From assembly GCF_947493875.1 (NCBI RefSeq), contig NZ_CANLSU010000006.1, positions 1 to 64,000 on the forward strand: 64,000 bases of DNA, read 5' to 3'. Source of the stretch: an uncultured Marinococcus sp. GTDB taxonomy: Bacteria; Bacillota; Bacilli; Bacillales; Marinococcaceae. The notes under the pieces were generated by a model that was not told the DNA's origin, did no database searches, and saw nothing but the letters and a program-made list of their open reading frames with translations. A program made the position numbers and the translations under genes. Positions within the stretch are counted from its first letter, which is position 1. The number at the start of each line of letters is the position of its first letter. Shown here in pieces: positions 24,393 through 33,579 of the stretch.

Positions 24393-25946
24393 TTGAAAAA
24401 AAGATTAGCATTTTTAGCAATGGCTTTGATAATGATAATTCCTTATACAGGCACCGCTACCGCTAAAGCAGAGAGTGATTCTTACCAGCCTAAAAGAGAG
24501 ATGAGAGCAGCCTGGATAGCCAGTGTTGAAAATATTGATATGCCGTCAGGAAAAAATAAAGAAGAATTTAAAGACTGGGCTGCTAACACTATGTCCCAGA
24601 TTGAAAATCAAAATTTTAATTCTGCTGTGTTTCAGGTTAAACCCGCAGGCGATGCCCTCTACCCTTCTGACATAGAGCCCTGGTCCTCTTATATCACAGG
24701 AGAAAATCAAGGGACTGATCCAGGGTATGACCCTTTACAAATAATGCTCGATGCTGCACATCAGCGTGGTATTGAATTACATGCCTGGGTTAATCCATAT
24801 CGATTGACGATGCCAGGAGAAGAGCTTTCGGATTTGTCTGAAACAAATGTGGCTGTTAAACATCCTGAGTGGGTAGTAAATTACGGAGATCAATATTACT
24901 TGGATCCTGGTATTCCAGAAACGCAGGAGTATGTGATAAAAACGATCGAAGAATTAGTGAACAACTACAATATAGATGCAGTGCACATGGACGACTATTT
25001 CTACCCTTACAGAATTGCAGGTGAAGATTTTCCGGATAGTGACTCTTTCGATCAGTTCGGAGAAAATTATGAGAATAAAGAAGACTGGAGAAGAAATAAT
25101 GTAAATACTCTCGTGGACGATATCAATACTGCGATTAAAAGTATAGACCCTTCTGTGGAGTACGGTATATCCCCATTCGGAGTATGGAGAAATGACTCCG
25201 TAGATCCAAGTGGCAGTGATACTACAGCCGCTCAAACCAACTATGACGATTTATATGCAGATACTCGTCAGTGGATTAAAAATGGCTCTTTAGACTACAT
25301 TACTCCGCAAATTTATTGGTCAAGAGATTTCCAGCCAGCAAATTATACAATATTGCAGAAATGGTGGGAAAACGAAGTAGACCAATACTCACAAGTTCAC
25401 CCTACTAATTTATACATTGGTTTGGCTGATTATAAAGTAGGGACAGATACTATTGACGATACATGGAATAACCCTGCCGAATTGACCGAACAAATTAAAG
25501 ATAATCGCAACCACTCCGGTGTTGAAGGACAAATGCATTTTTCATGGTCTAAAATCTTACAAAATAAACTTAGCTACATGGACCTCGTTCAGGACGAAGT
25601 TTACTATACAAAAGCTTTAGTGCCCGAGGCCCCATGGAACGGAGAACAAAAGCCCAAAAAACCGAATAGAATAAAAGTTGAACATAATAATAATAATATT
25701 TATATTTATGACAACAAAGAAGCAGAAAAATTCGTAGTCTATCGGTTTGAAGGAAATAAAGAAGGCGATTACTCCAATCCCGAAAATATCGCCGGCGTTG
25801 TTTATAGTGAAGGCAAGGAAACCCTTTTTGTAGATGAAGAGGCTGAAAAAGATCAAGACTACACGTATGGAGTCAAATCATTATCTTCTACAAATATTGA
25901 AAGCAAAGATGCTAAAAAGGCTAAAACTAAAAATCATAATTCCTAA
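24393..25946 (+). CDS. Secreted glycosyl-hydrolase-like (GHL10/DUF187) protein
   Basis: About 517 aa from TTG at 24393 with GGGGGTG 6 bases upstream (a GTG at 24384 overlaps that site). Signal peptide MKKRLAFLAMALIMII to about ATAKAES, then the TIM barrel domain of PF02638: REMRAAWIASVENIDMPS, ELHAWVNPYRLTMPGEEL, DAVHMDDYFYPYRI, EYGISPFGVWRND, LDYITPQIYWSRDF. C-terminal FN3-like part (RIKVEHNNNNIYIYD). Likely cell-surface or secreted, trimming wall sugars to feed the PTS; B. subtilis YngK is the same family. Expressed with murQ and anmK. Confidence 0.88.
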   Translation: MKKRLAFLAMALIMIIPYTGTATAKAESDSYQPKREMRAAWIASVENIDMPSGKNKEEFKDWAANTMSQIENQNFNSAVFQVKPAGDALYPSDIEPWSSYITGENQGTDPGYDPLQIMLDAAHQRGIELHAWVNPYRLTMPGEELSDLSETNVAVKHPEWVVNYGDQYYLDPGIPETQEYVIKTIEELVNNYNIDAVHMDDYFYPYRIAGEDFPDSDSFDQFGENYENKEDWRRNNVNTLVDDINTAIKSIDPSVEYGISPFGVWRNDSVDPSGSDTTAAQTNYDDLYADTRQWIKNGSLDYITPQIYWSRDFQPANYTILQKWWENEVDQYSQVHPTNLYIGLADYKVGTDTIDDTWNNPAELTEQIKDNRNHSGVEGQMHFSWSKILQNKLSYMDLVQDEVYYTKALVPEAPWNGEQKPKKPNRIKVEHNNNNIYIYDNKEAEKFVVYRFEGNKEGDYSNPENIAGVVYSEGKETLFVDEEAEKDQDYTYGVKSLSSTNIESKDAKKAKTKNHNS

Positions 25947-25960
25947 AGTGAGGAGAAACG

Positions 25961-27166
25961 ATGACTATTTTAGGTATAGGTTTAATGTCCGGAACTTCTT
26001 TAGATGGGGTTGATGCTGCTCTTATTGAAATAAGTGAGACTGATTCACAAACAAACTATAAAATTGCAGGCCAGTATAGCGAACCTTTCTCTGCAAAAAT
26101 TAAAGCGGTGTTGCATCAATTATGTGAACCTTCTTCTGCCCGAATTGAAAAAATTTCTTCGATGAATGCCTATCTGGGAAATATGTATGCAGATATAGTG
26201 AACAAAACATTAAAAAAATATCATCGAAGCAGTGATGATCTCTCTTTTATCAGCTCTCACGGCCAAACTATTTTTCACCAGCCAACTATGAATCAAACTG
26301 ACGAGCTCGATATCCCAAACACTTTGCAAATTGGTGATATTTCAGCATTATCTTACCAAACAGACACTCCGGTTGTTGGAAATTTTCGTGTTGCTGATAT
26401 TGCAGCTGGTGGTCAGGGTGCCCCCCTCGTATCTTATGTTGATCATCTGCTTTTTCGAGAAGATAAAAAAGACGTAGCTGTCCAAAACATCGGTGGTATA
26501 GGAAACGTAACGTATTTACCCACAAAGCAGAGCCAATCTGAACCTGTGTCCTTTGATACTGGTCCTGGAAATATACTGATTGATCAGCTGGTAAGCAGGT
26601 TCACTAACGGTAAATTGGCCTACGATTCTGAAGGTGAGATAGCTTCAACAGGGTCAACTAGTCAGCAGTTGCTTAAATGGCTCATGCAGGAGCCTTATCT
26701 GTACCGACAGTACCCGAAAACCACTGGCCGCGAATTATTTGGACATACCTATGTTAATCATATACTGGCAACAGGTGAAAAGTTAGGTTTAAAGATGCCG
26801 GATATTATTCGAACAGTAACGGAATGGACAGCTGAAACCATCGCTTTTCATTATCGTCAGTTAAACCCCGCCTCTCCTGTTTCCAAAGTGATTATTGGCG
26901 GTGGTGGAAGTCGTAATCCCGTGCTTATGAATGATTTACGCCAAAAACTCACCGGATCTCAATTTCTCTCCCACGATGATTTTGGAATTGACAATCAAAT
27001 GAAAGAAGCTATGGCTTTTGCGATTTTAGGGTATAAACGTTTAACGGGTGATTATAATCAGCTTCCTGTTTTTACCGGAGCCAAATCTTCAGTAATCATG
27101 GGAGAGGTAGCCTGTAACACTAAAAATGCATTCAAAAAAGTTCATCGTTTCTATGATTTAAAGTAA
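25961..27166 (+). CDS. anmK: Anhydro-N-acetylmuramic acid kinase AnmK
   Basis: 401 aa, GAGGAG before ATG. MSGTSLDGVDAALIE, SSHGQTIFHQP, GNFRVADIAAGGQGAPLVSY, NIGGIGNVTYLP and KVIIGGGGSRNPVL are diagnostic. It hydrates and phosphorylates 1,6-anhydroMurNAc to MurNAc-6-P, feeding MurQ. Last gene of the plus operon. Common as murQ partner in Gram-negatives and present in some bacilli. Confidence 0.95.
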   Translation: MTILGIGLMSGTSLDGVDAALIEISETDSQTNYKIAGQYSEPFSAKIKAVLHQLCEPSSARIEKISSMNAYLGNMYADIVNKTLKKYHRSSDDLSFISSHGQTIFHQPTMNQTDELDIPNTLQIGDISALSYQTDTPVVGNFRVADIAAGGQGAPLVSYVDHLLFREDKKDVAVQNIGGIGNVTYLPTKQSQSEPVSFDTGPGNILIDQLVSRFTNGKLAYDSEGEIASTGSTSQQLLKWLMQEPYLYRQYPKTTGRELFGHTYVNHILATGEKLGLKMPDIIRTVTEWTAETIAFHYRQLNPASPVSKVIIGGGGSRNPVLMNDLRQKLTGSQFLSHDDFGIDNQMKEAMAFAILGYKRLTGDYNQLPVFTGAKSSVIMGEVACNTKNAFKKVHRFYDLK

Positions 27167-27364
27167 ATTTATTGATTCGATAAATGTTGCATTACTACCA
27201 AAGGGTTATGCTATAGATCATGTACTCTGAAGATAAATTTAAAATACCTTTATTTAATGTGTTTTAACTGAAAGCATAAGCTGCAAGCACTCTTTTCCTT
27301 CATCACTAACTATAGTAAAAGACTGGCGGTAACCTCAAAAATTAAAAATATTTTTAGCAGACTG

Positions 27365-27396
27365 AAGGGTTCTTAGACATTTATCTAAGAACCCTT
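27365..27396. terminator. 13-bp inverted repeat between convergent genes
   Basis: AAGGGTTCTTAGA (27365-27377) and TCTAAGAACCCTT (27384-27396) pair perfectly with a 6-base loop. No T-run follows on either strand. Its position between AnmK and the GH51 gene suggests termination on both sides. Confidence 0.55.
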
Positions 27397-27411
27397 GTTA
27401 ATCACTTCAAG

Positions 27412-27519
27412 TTATTTTTTTATACGCAGTCTCACCATATTCCAGGACATGCGTGGCAGCTCTGCCTTCAGCTGCTTGTCCTCCATCACAGCATTCCCTC
27501 TGCTGTGCGGTGCTACTTC
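27412..27519 (-). other. In-frame remainder of the GH51 gene past the premature stop
   Basis: After the TAA at 27520-27522 the same frame stays open for 35 codons, ending at TAA 27412-27414. It reads EVAPHSRGNAVMED, LKAELPRMSWNMVRLRIKK, which is the usual carboxyl end of GH51 arabinofuranosidases. Total with the ORF is 505 codons, the family's normal length. Confidence 0.75.
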
Positions 27520-28968
<1,449 letters not shown>

Positions 28969-29057
28969 TTAACAATTGGTTGGTTATGACTCTTCAGTAC
29001 TTCCAGTTTTACAAGTGTTAAAATTGGTTCATTAAGATAAAACTTTGGGAAAATAAA

Positions 29058-29071
29058 TAATAACGCTTTCA
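29058..29071 (-). promoter_or_regulatory. cre-like site upstream of the GH51 gene
   Basis: TGAAAGCGTTATTA on the minus strand differs from TGWAANCGNTNWCA at one position. About 130 bases before the GH51 start, a position that fits carbon catabolite control by CcpA. Confidence 0.45.
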
Positions 29072-29120
29072 AATTTCTGTATGCAGCCCATATTCAGTAG
29101 ATTCTACACACATGACCCAA

Positions 29121-29864
29121 TTACTTCCTATACCATTCCAACGCATTCGAGTACAAAATTTTGTCGGCTGCTTGAACGTCAAATAAAGTTTGAACCAGCT
29201 GGACATCCTCATATTTGAAAGGTCTCGGGGCTCTTGTCGACGGCAGGTCGGTGCCGAACATCAAAGCATCCGGATTCGCGTCATAAATAGACGTTAAAGC
29301 ATTTGCGACATTTAGTTCCACGCGCCCAAAGCCGGTAGCTTTCACTCTGAGGCCTTTATCTACTAATTTCAAAAGATGAGGAAGACCTTCCTCCGACAGC
29401 CCTAAATGATCCATTGATACAGCAGGTAAATTTTCAATAACAGAGGCTATTTCCGGCAGCCCTTTGGCATCCATATAAAGCTCGCTGTGCCACCCGGCTA
29501 TTTCATGCACTCTCCGGGCCAGGTAATCGAGTCTGGAAAGGTCTTCGGACCCGCCCCGCCGGATATTAAACCGCAGCGCCCTCACACCGTGGTCGTGCAG
29601 CCGTAAAATTTCTTCATCACTGACACTGGACGGCAGCTGCGTTACCCCACAGAATGAGGGTCCCAGTTGTTGAAGGGCTTTAATTAAGTAGCCCTGGTCA
29701 AACCCCTGAAATGAACCTGAAACTACTGCACCGCCCTGAAGGTCGTACTCGGCTGTATCTTTCTGGTAATCGGCTGCAATGTATTCCGGAGGCGTGTAGT
29801 CCTGATTTTTGGTAATGGGAAAGTTAAAATCAATAATGTGGAAGTGCGCATCAAATATTCTCAT
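29121..29864 (-). CDS. Amidohydrolase (amidohydro_2-type metal hydrolase)
   Basis: 247 aa. IFDAHFHIIDF (H-x-H metal site), SMDHLGLSEE and MFGTDLPSTRAPRPFKYEDV near the end (metal Asp) are the marks of the TIM-barrel amidohydrolase-2 family (2-pyrone-4,6-dicarboxylate lactonase, ACMSD relatives). Divergent from a TetR gene (30072), which with its MFS exporter may respond to the same compound. Confidence 0.82.
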   Translation of the reverse strand: MRIFDAHFHIIDFNFPITKNQDYTPPEYIAADYQKDTAEYDLQGGAVVSGSFQGFDQGYLIKALQQLGPSFCGVTQLPSSVSDEEILRLHDHGVRALRFNIRRGGSEDLSRLDYLARRVHEIAGWHSELYMDAKGLPEIASVIENLPAVSMDHLGLSEEGLPHLLKLVDKGLRVKATGFGRVELNVANALTSIYDANPDALMFGTDLPSTRAPRPFKYEDVQLVQTLFDVQAADKILYSNALEWYRK

Positions 29865-30036
29865 AAACTCACCTCTCTATCGTTAGAAACATACCCTGGC
29901 AAAGCTTTTTTGATTTACTATCTGCTTTTCCTAATTCTTTATTTATATTTTATCATTTCATGGGAATTGTCTTTCGATTTCCCCTGTAAACAATTAAAAA
30001 GAATGACAGATTAACGCTTCGGATGGTATCCTAAAT

Positions 30037-30060
30037 TATAATAAACGTTCTATCTAATAA
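30037..30060 (+). promoter_or_regulatory. Promoter -10 and operator-like sequence of the second TetR gene
   Basis: TATAAT (30037-30042) followed by AAACGTTCTATCTAATA. The core CGTTCTATCTA recurs before the MFS gene (30652-30662), so one regulator likely binds both. Confidence 0.55.
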
Positions 30061-30071
30061 AGGAGCATTCA

Positions 30072-30617
30072 ATGGCTATTTCTGCGAAAAAAAAGGCACT
30101 TTTAACAGTATCGGAAAGACTTTTTTATGAACACGGCTTTCGCGGCGTCGGCCTGAAGCAAATTATTCAGGAGGCGGACGTTGCAACGATGACACTGTAT
30201 AATCATTTTTCGTCCAAGGAGCATTTAGTTGAAGAAGTGTTGAAGCAGCGGGAAGAAAGATACTGGTCTTATCTGGACAATTTCGTTCGTGACGAGAATG
30301 ATCACCCCTTTATCACTGTCGTCAAAGCACACGGAACCTGGCTGAAGGAAGAATCCTATAAGGGGGACATGTTTCTGCGGGCTATTGAAGACTACGCCGG
30401 CACCGATAACAGCATTGAAAGTATTGCACGTTCACATAAAGAAAAATTACTGCAATATTTACAGCAGGCAGCGGTTCGTCTTGGTGAAGAAAATCACAAT
30501 GATTTTGCCCATTACTTTACCCTGCTGCTCGAAGGCACAACATCGATGACAACGCTCATAGGCGCTGAACAGGCGACCGAATATTCACTAGCTATGGCAA
30601 AAAAAATAGTTACCTAG
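30072..30617 (+). CDS. TetR family regulator, paralogue of the 9876 gene
   Basis: 181 aa. N-terminal HTH with VGLKQIIQEADVATMTLYNHF and C-terminal YKGDMFLRAIEDYAGTDNSI matching the regulator at 9876 in layout. The upstream box AACGTTC is related to TGAACGTTCA. Followed after 63 bp by the MFS gene, with the same box again, hence regulator-exporter pair. Confidence 0.85.
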   Translation: MAISAKKKALLTVSERLFYEHGFRGVGLKQIIQEADVATMTLYNHFSSKEHLVEEVLKQREERYWSYLDNFVRDENDHPFITVVKAHGTWLKEESYKGDMFLRAIEDYAGTDNSIESIARSHKEKLLQYLQQAAVRLGEENHNDFAHYFTLLLEGTTSMTTLIGAEQATEYSLAMAKKIVT

Positions 30618-30642
30618 CAGCCTTATTTTTTTATCATTTTAT

Positions 30643-30663
30643 TATAAAGGTCGTTCTATCTAA
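30643..30663 (+). promoter_or_regulatory. Promoter/operator of the MFS gene
   Basis: TATAAA (30643-30648) then GGTCGTTCTATCTAAAAGG. Shares CGTTCTATCTA with the TetR upstream region. Confidence 0.45.
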
Positions 30664-30680
30664 AAGGAGATTTATGGAAA

Positions 30681-31859
30681 TTGCGCTTTTCTGCACTAGT
30701 CGCCCCGGGAATTATTATGATTGCTGTCGCTTACGGCCTGGCCCGGTTCAGTTATGGACTGCTTCTGCCAGGTATTAGTGAAGACCTGGGCATGAGCCCT
30801 TCTACTTCCGGTTTTATTTCGTCACTATTTTATTTTTCCTATTGCTTTGCCATTGTCGCTGCCACGGTATTTACCACGGAAAAAGGCCCGCGGGGGATGG
30901 TACTCGCTGCCGGCGCTTCTGCTTTTCTCGGCCTGGTGATGATGAGTGTAAGCCCAAACGTTTGGTTTCTTGGAGGTGGCGTTTTGCTTGCCGGAGCCAG
31001 CACAGGATTTGTTTCGCCTCCATACGGAGCTGCAATTTCTCTCTGGCTTAAGGAAAAGCAGCAGGGCAAAGCTAACACGTGGATTAATTCCGGCACGAGT
31101 ATGGGCCTTGCGCTTTCAGGGGCCGGAGCTCTCTTCCTCGCATCCGAATGGCGGCTGACGTATATGATCTATGCGGGTATTGCTCTGATAGCATTTATAT
31201 GGAATGCGAAAATGATTCCTTCCCTTGGTCCAAAGCCGAAAGTAATGTTCGAGCGGGGGAAGTTCTCTTTTCGGGGCGTAGAAGGAGCAATTCCTTTAGT
31301 CGTCTGTTCCACCATTTTAGGAATTTCCACCGCTGCTTTCTGGACATTTTCTGTCGACTTTTTATCCTCCACCAATCAGTACAGTGGCAGCGAAACCTCC
31401 CTTTTTTGGATTATTATCGGGGCTTCAGGGGTGCTGGGCGGGTTTTCCGGTGCTTTAATCGAAAAACTGGGTCTCCCCTTTGCTTACAAATGGGCGAGTC
31501 TGGTTATCGGTACCTCCTCCTTACTGCTTGCCCTGTTTCCTGAACAATGGGCGCTGGTTTACCTGTCAGCTGCATGCTTTGGTTCCTCCTACATTTTTAT
31601 TACCGGCGTCTTAATGGTCTGGGGGATCCGGGTATTTATCAACAATGCTTCTCTTGGGATCGGCACTCCTTTTTTACTCCTTGCACTCGGGCAGGTGCTT
31701 GGCTCTTTCTTTGCTGGTGCGTTAATCGGAGCATTTAATTATTCCTGGGCCTTCGCTTTCTACGGAGCCGTCGGAGTGTTTGCGATGGCTCTTGGGCCGA
31801 GAAAAATTAAAAAGAACCCACGACGGGCTTATCAGCAGGCTGATCAATATTATCTTTAA
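30681..31859 (+). CDS. MFS transporter, paralogue of the 8658 gene
   Basis: 392 aa, TTG start with AAAGGAG 11 bases upstream; the ATG at 30674 is out of frame. AVAYGLARFSYGLLLPGI, STGFVSPPYGAAISLW and NTWINSGTSMG align with the first MFS gene. Twelve helices. Possible drug or metabolite exporter under the TetR at 30072. Confidence 0.85.
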   Translation: MRFSALVAPGIIMIAVAYGLARFSYGLLLPGISEDLGMSPSTSGFISSLFYFSYCFAIVAATVFTTEKGPRGMVLAAGASAFLGLVMMSVSPNVWFLGGGVLLAGASTGFVSPPYGAAISLWLKEKQQGKANTWINSGTSMGLALSGAGALFLASEWRLTYMIYAGIALIAFIWNAKMIPSLGPKPKVMFERGKFSFRGVEGAIPLVVCSTILGISTAAFWTFSVDFLSSTNQYSGSETSLFWIIIGASGVLGGFSGALIEKLGLPFAYKWASLVIGTSSLLLALFPEQWALVYLSAACFGSSYIFITGVLMVWGIRVFINNASLGIGTPFLLLALGQVLGSFFAGALIGAFNYSWAFAFYGAVGVFAMALGPRKIKKNPRRAYQQADQYYL

Positions 31860-31873
31860 ACTTCAGAATACAA

Positions 31874-31912
31874 CTAAGAGCAAAGGTGAAATACACCTCT
31901 GCTCTTGATTTA
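31874..31912. terminator. Bidirectional hairpin between MFS and SMR genes
   Basis: AAGAGCA-AAGGTG and CACCT-C-TGCTCTT (31876-31907) form a long stem; T-rich on the plus side. Confidence 0.55.
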
Positions 31913-31913
31913 T

Positions 31914-32228
31914 TTAACTTTGGAGATGCAGCATCAAAACGCCAGCAACGATCAATGTTAAGGATACAAGTTTTTTTCTCGTGAGCGGCTCCTGAAAATA
32001 AAGAACACCAAGTGTTGCCGTCGCGGCGACCATTACCCCCGACCAGATCGCATACGCGATACTTATCTCCATATATTGAATACTTAAGGTAAGAAAATAA
32101 ATGCATCCCAGAAAAAACAAATAGGCAGCAGCGCTTGGCAGCTTTTTCTGAAACCCCTTCGATAATTTCACCGCCAGGTTTGCAATAACAGCAAACACTA
32201 AGCTTGTAGTTAACAATAAGGCTCCCAT
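31914..32228 (-). CDS. SMR family small multidrug transporter subunit
   Basis: 104 aa, ATG 32228 overlapping the stop of the partner gene (TGATG), with AAAGGAG 8 bases upstream. Four helices: LLLTTSLVFAVIANLAVKLS; IYFLTLSIQYMEISIAYAIW, YAIWSGVMVAATATLGVLYF. Length is typical of the EmrE/Sug family. Odd: the first helix lacks the conserved proton-binding Glu; the position aligns with Ala. Likely forms a heterodimer with the other subunit (as EbrAB, YkkCD). Confidence 0.85.
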   Translation of the reverse strand: MGALLLTTSLVFAVIANLAVKLSKGFQKKLPSAAAYLFFLGCIYFLTLSIQYMEISIAYAIWSGVMVAATATLGVLYFQEPLTRKKLVSLTLIVAGVLMLHLQS

Positions 32229-32575
32229 CACCAAGCTCCTTTATCATCATGCTGCCGTTCGGGAATGTTCAGTCCTATCATTCCTACGACAACACATAAC
32301 ACCCCGGCGACTTTTATAATAGACATACTTTCCTGAAAGAAAACGGAGCCGATCAAAACGACCAGAACCGTTCCACCTCCTGCCCATAAGGCATTCACAA
32401 TTCCTAACTCGTAGTTATTAGTAAGAATAATGTAGCAGCTGAGTGCTACAATGTAACAAAAGGCTACCATAAGAGTACCCTCCAGGTTGTTAAAACCATT
32501 CGCCACCTTCATATAAGCAGCGCCTATCACTTCTAAAACAATAGCAAAGCTCAGTAAAGTGTAGTATTTTAGCAT
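32228..32575 (-). CDS. SMR family small multidrug transporter subunit
   Basis: 115 aa. Helix 1 FAIVLEVIGAAYMKVANGF keeps the essential Glu (about E15); later YELGIVNALWAGGGTVLVVL and MSIIKVAGVLCVVVGMIGLN. Typical partner of the neighbouring subunit, translation-coupled. Together probably a cation-drug antiporter in the membrane. Divergent from a LysR gene that may regulate it. Confidence 0.88.
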   Translation of the reverse strand: MLKYYTLLSFAIVLEVIGAAYMKVANGFNNLEGTLMVAFCYIVALSCYIILTNNYELGIVNALWAGGGTVLVVLIGSVFFQESMSIIKVAGVLCVVVGMIGLNIPERQHDDKGAW

Positions 32576-32611
32576 AGAAACTCCTTTTATTTTCAGAATG
32601 GATGTGAACAG

Positions 32612-33445
32612 ATGAATATGCGCATGCTGGATTATTTCCTGGCTGTCGCCCAGGAAAAAAACATATCCAGAGCTTCCAAAAAATTATTTATTTCCCAGCC
32701 GGCTTTAAGCAAACAAATCAAACAATTAGAAGGCGTACTTGGTTTTTCACTTTTCGTTCGTTCTGCGCAGGGGATGATGCTTACTCAAAAAGGAGAAAAG
32801 CTGTATGATGATATCGAACCTCTTGTAAACCAGCTGCACTCCCGTCTGAAAAAGCATATGGAAAGCAGAATTATTCACATAGGAGCTGACCCTTTACTGG
32901 CTTCGTATTATTTTCCGCAGCGTATGGAGAGCTTCAGCCCTTTCCAGCTTCAGCTCACTCATATTAAAGACGATACCATCGATTTATTGCCGCTGATCCG
33001 TTCAGGAGACATCGATGCAGCTATTGTCCAGGATCAATCCTTGTACCACGGCCTGGCTTCCGCTTTTTTATTTCACGACGAGTTTTTTGCGGCAGTTCCT
33101 GCCGGTCATCCATTAGCACAGTATGAACGTCTTTCCATGACCCAATGCTTCCAATACCCACAAATACTCAGTCCACCCACCCCTTTATATCAGCGAATCA
33201 TCAGGCTTATAGATGACTACAATGTTTCGGCTCCTTCCATTATGGAGGTTCCTTATAATGCTATTGTGGGGTTTGTAGCCCAGGGGTATGGCATTTCCTA
33301 TCTTCCTTCTATGATCGTCCAGAAGGTTGATTATAAAGGAGTGGTCTTTATCCCGTTGCAGGATGCCCCTCTTCACCGCGACATGTATTTGTTTGCCACA
33401 GATCAAATCTATCTGGAATTGCTTCGGAAAGGCTTTGATCTGTAA
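32612..33445 (+). CDS. LysR family regulator
   Basis: 277 aa. MRMLDYFLAVAQEKNISRASKKLF and SQPALSKQIKQLEGVLGF form the winged HTH; the LysR substrate-binding domain follows (IHIGADPLLASYYFPQRM). Divergent from the SMR pair with 36 bp between, a classical arrangement for regulating the neighbouring operon and itself. Confidence 0.88.
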   Translation: MNMRMLDYFLAVAQEKNISRASKKLFISQPALSKQIKQLEGVLGFSLFVRSAQGMMLTQKGEKLYDDIEPLVNQLHSRLKKHMESRIIHIGADPLLASYYFPQRMESFSPFQLQLTHIKDDTIDLLPLIRSGDIDAAIVQDQSLYHGLASAFLFHDEFFAAVPAGHPLAQYERLSMTQCFQYPQILSPPTPLYQRIIRLIDDYNVSAPSIMEVPYNAIVGFVAQGYGISYLPSMIVQKVDYKGVVFIPLQDAPLHRDMYLFATDQIYLELLRKGFDL

Positions 33446-33516
33446 ACACTATAACGCCCTATCCTGGATGCGCATAATACTTATCATGGATGAAGATATA
33501 ACCAAAAGTTATATGT

Positions 33517-33553
33517 AAAAACACTTTCTCCCAATAAAAGAGAAAGTGTTTTA
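33517..33553. terminator. Bidirectional terminator between LysR and ABC-F genes
   Basis: AAACACTTTCTC (33519-33530) and GAGAAAGTGTTT (33540-33551) form a perfect stem with A and T runs on both sides. Confidence 0.75.
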
Positions 33554-33579
33554 AAAACCCGGCATTGTTATTAAAGCAA

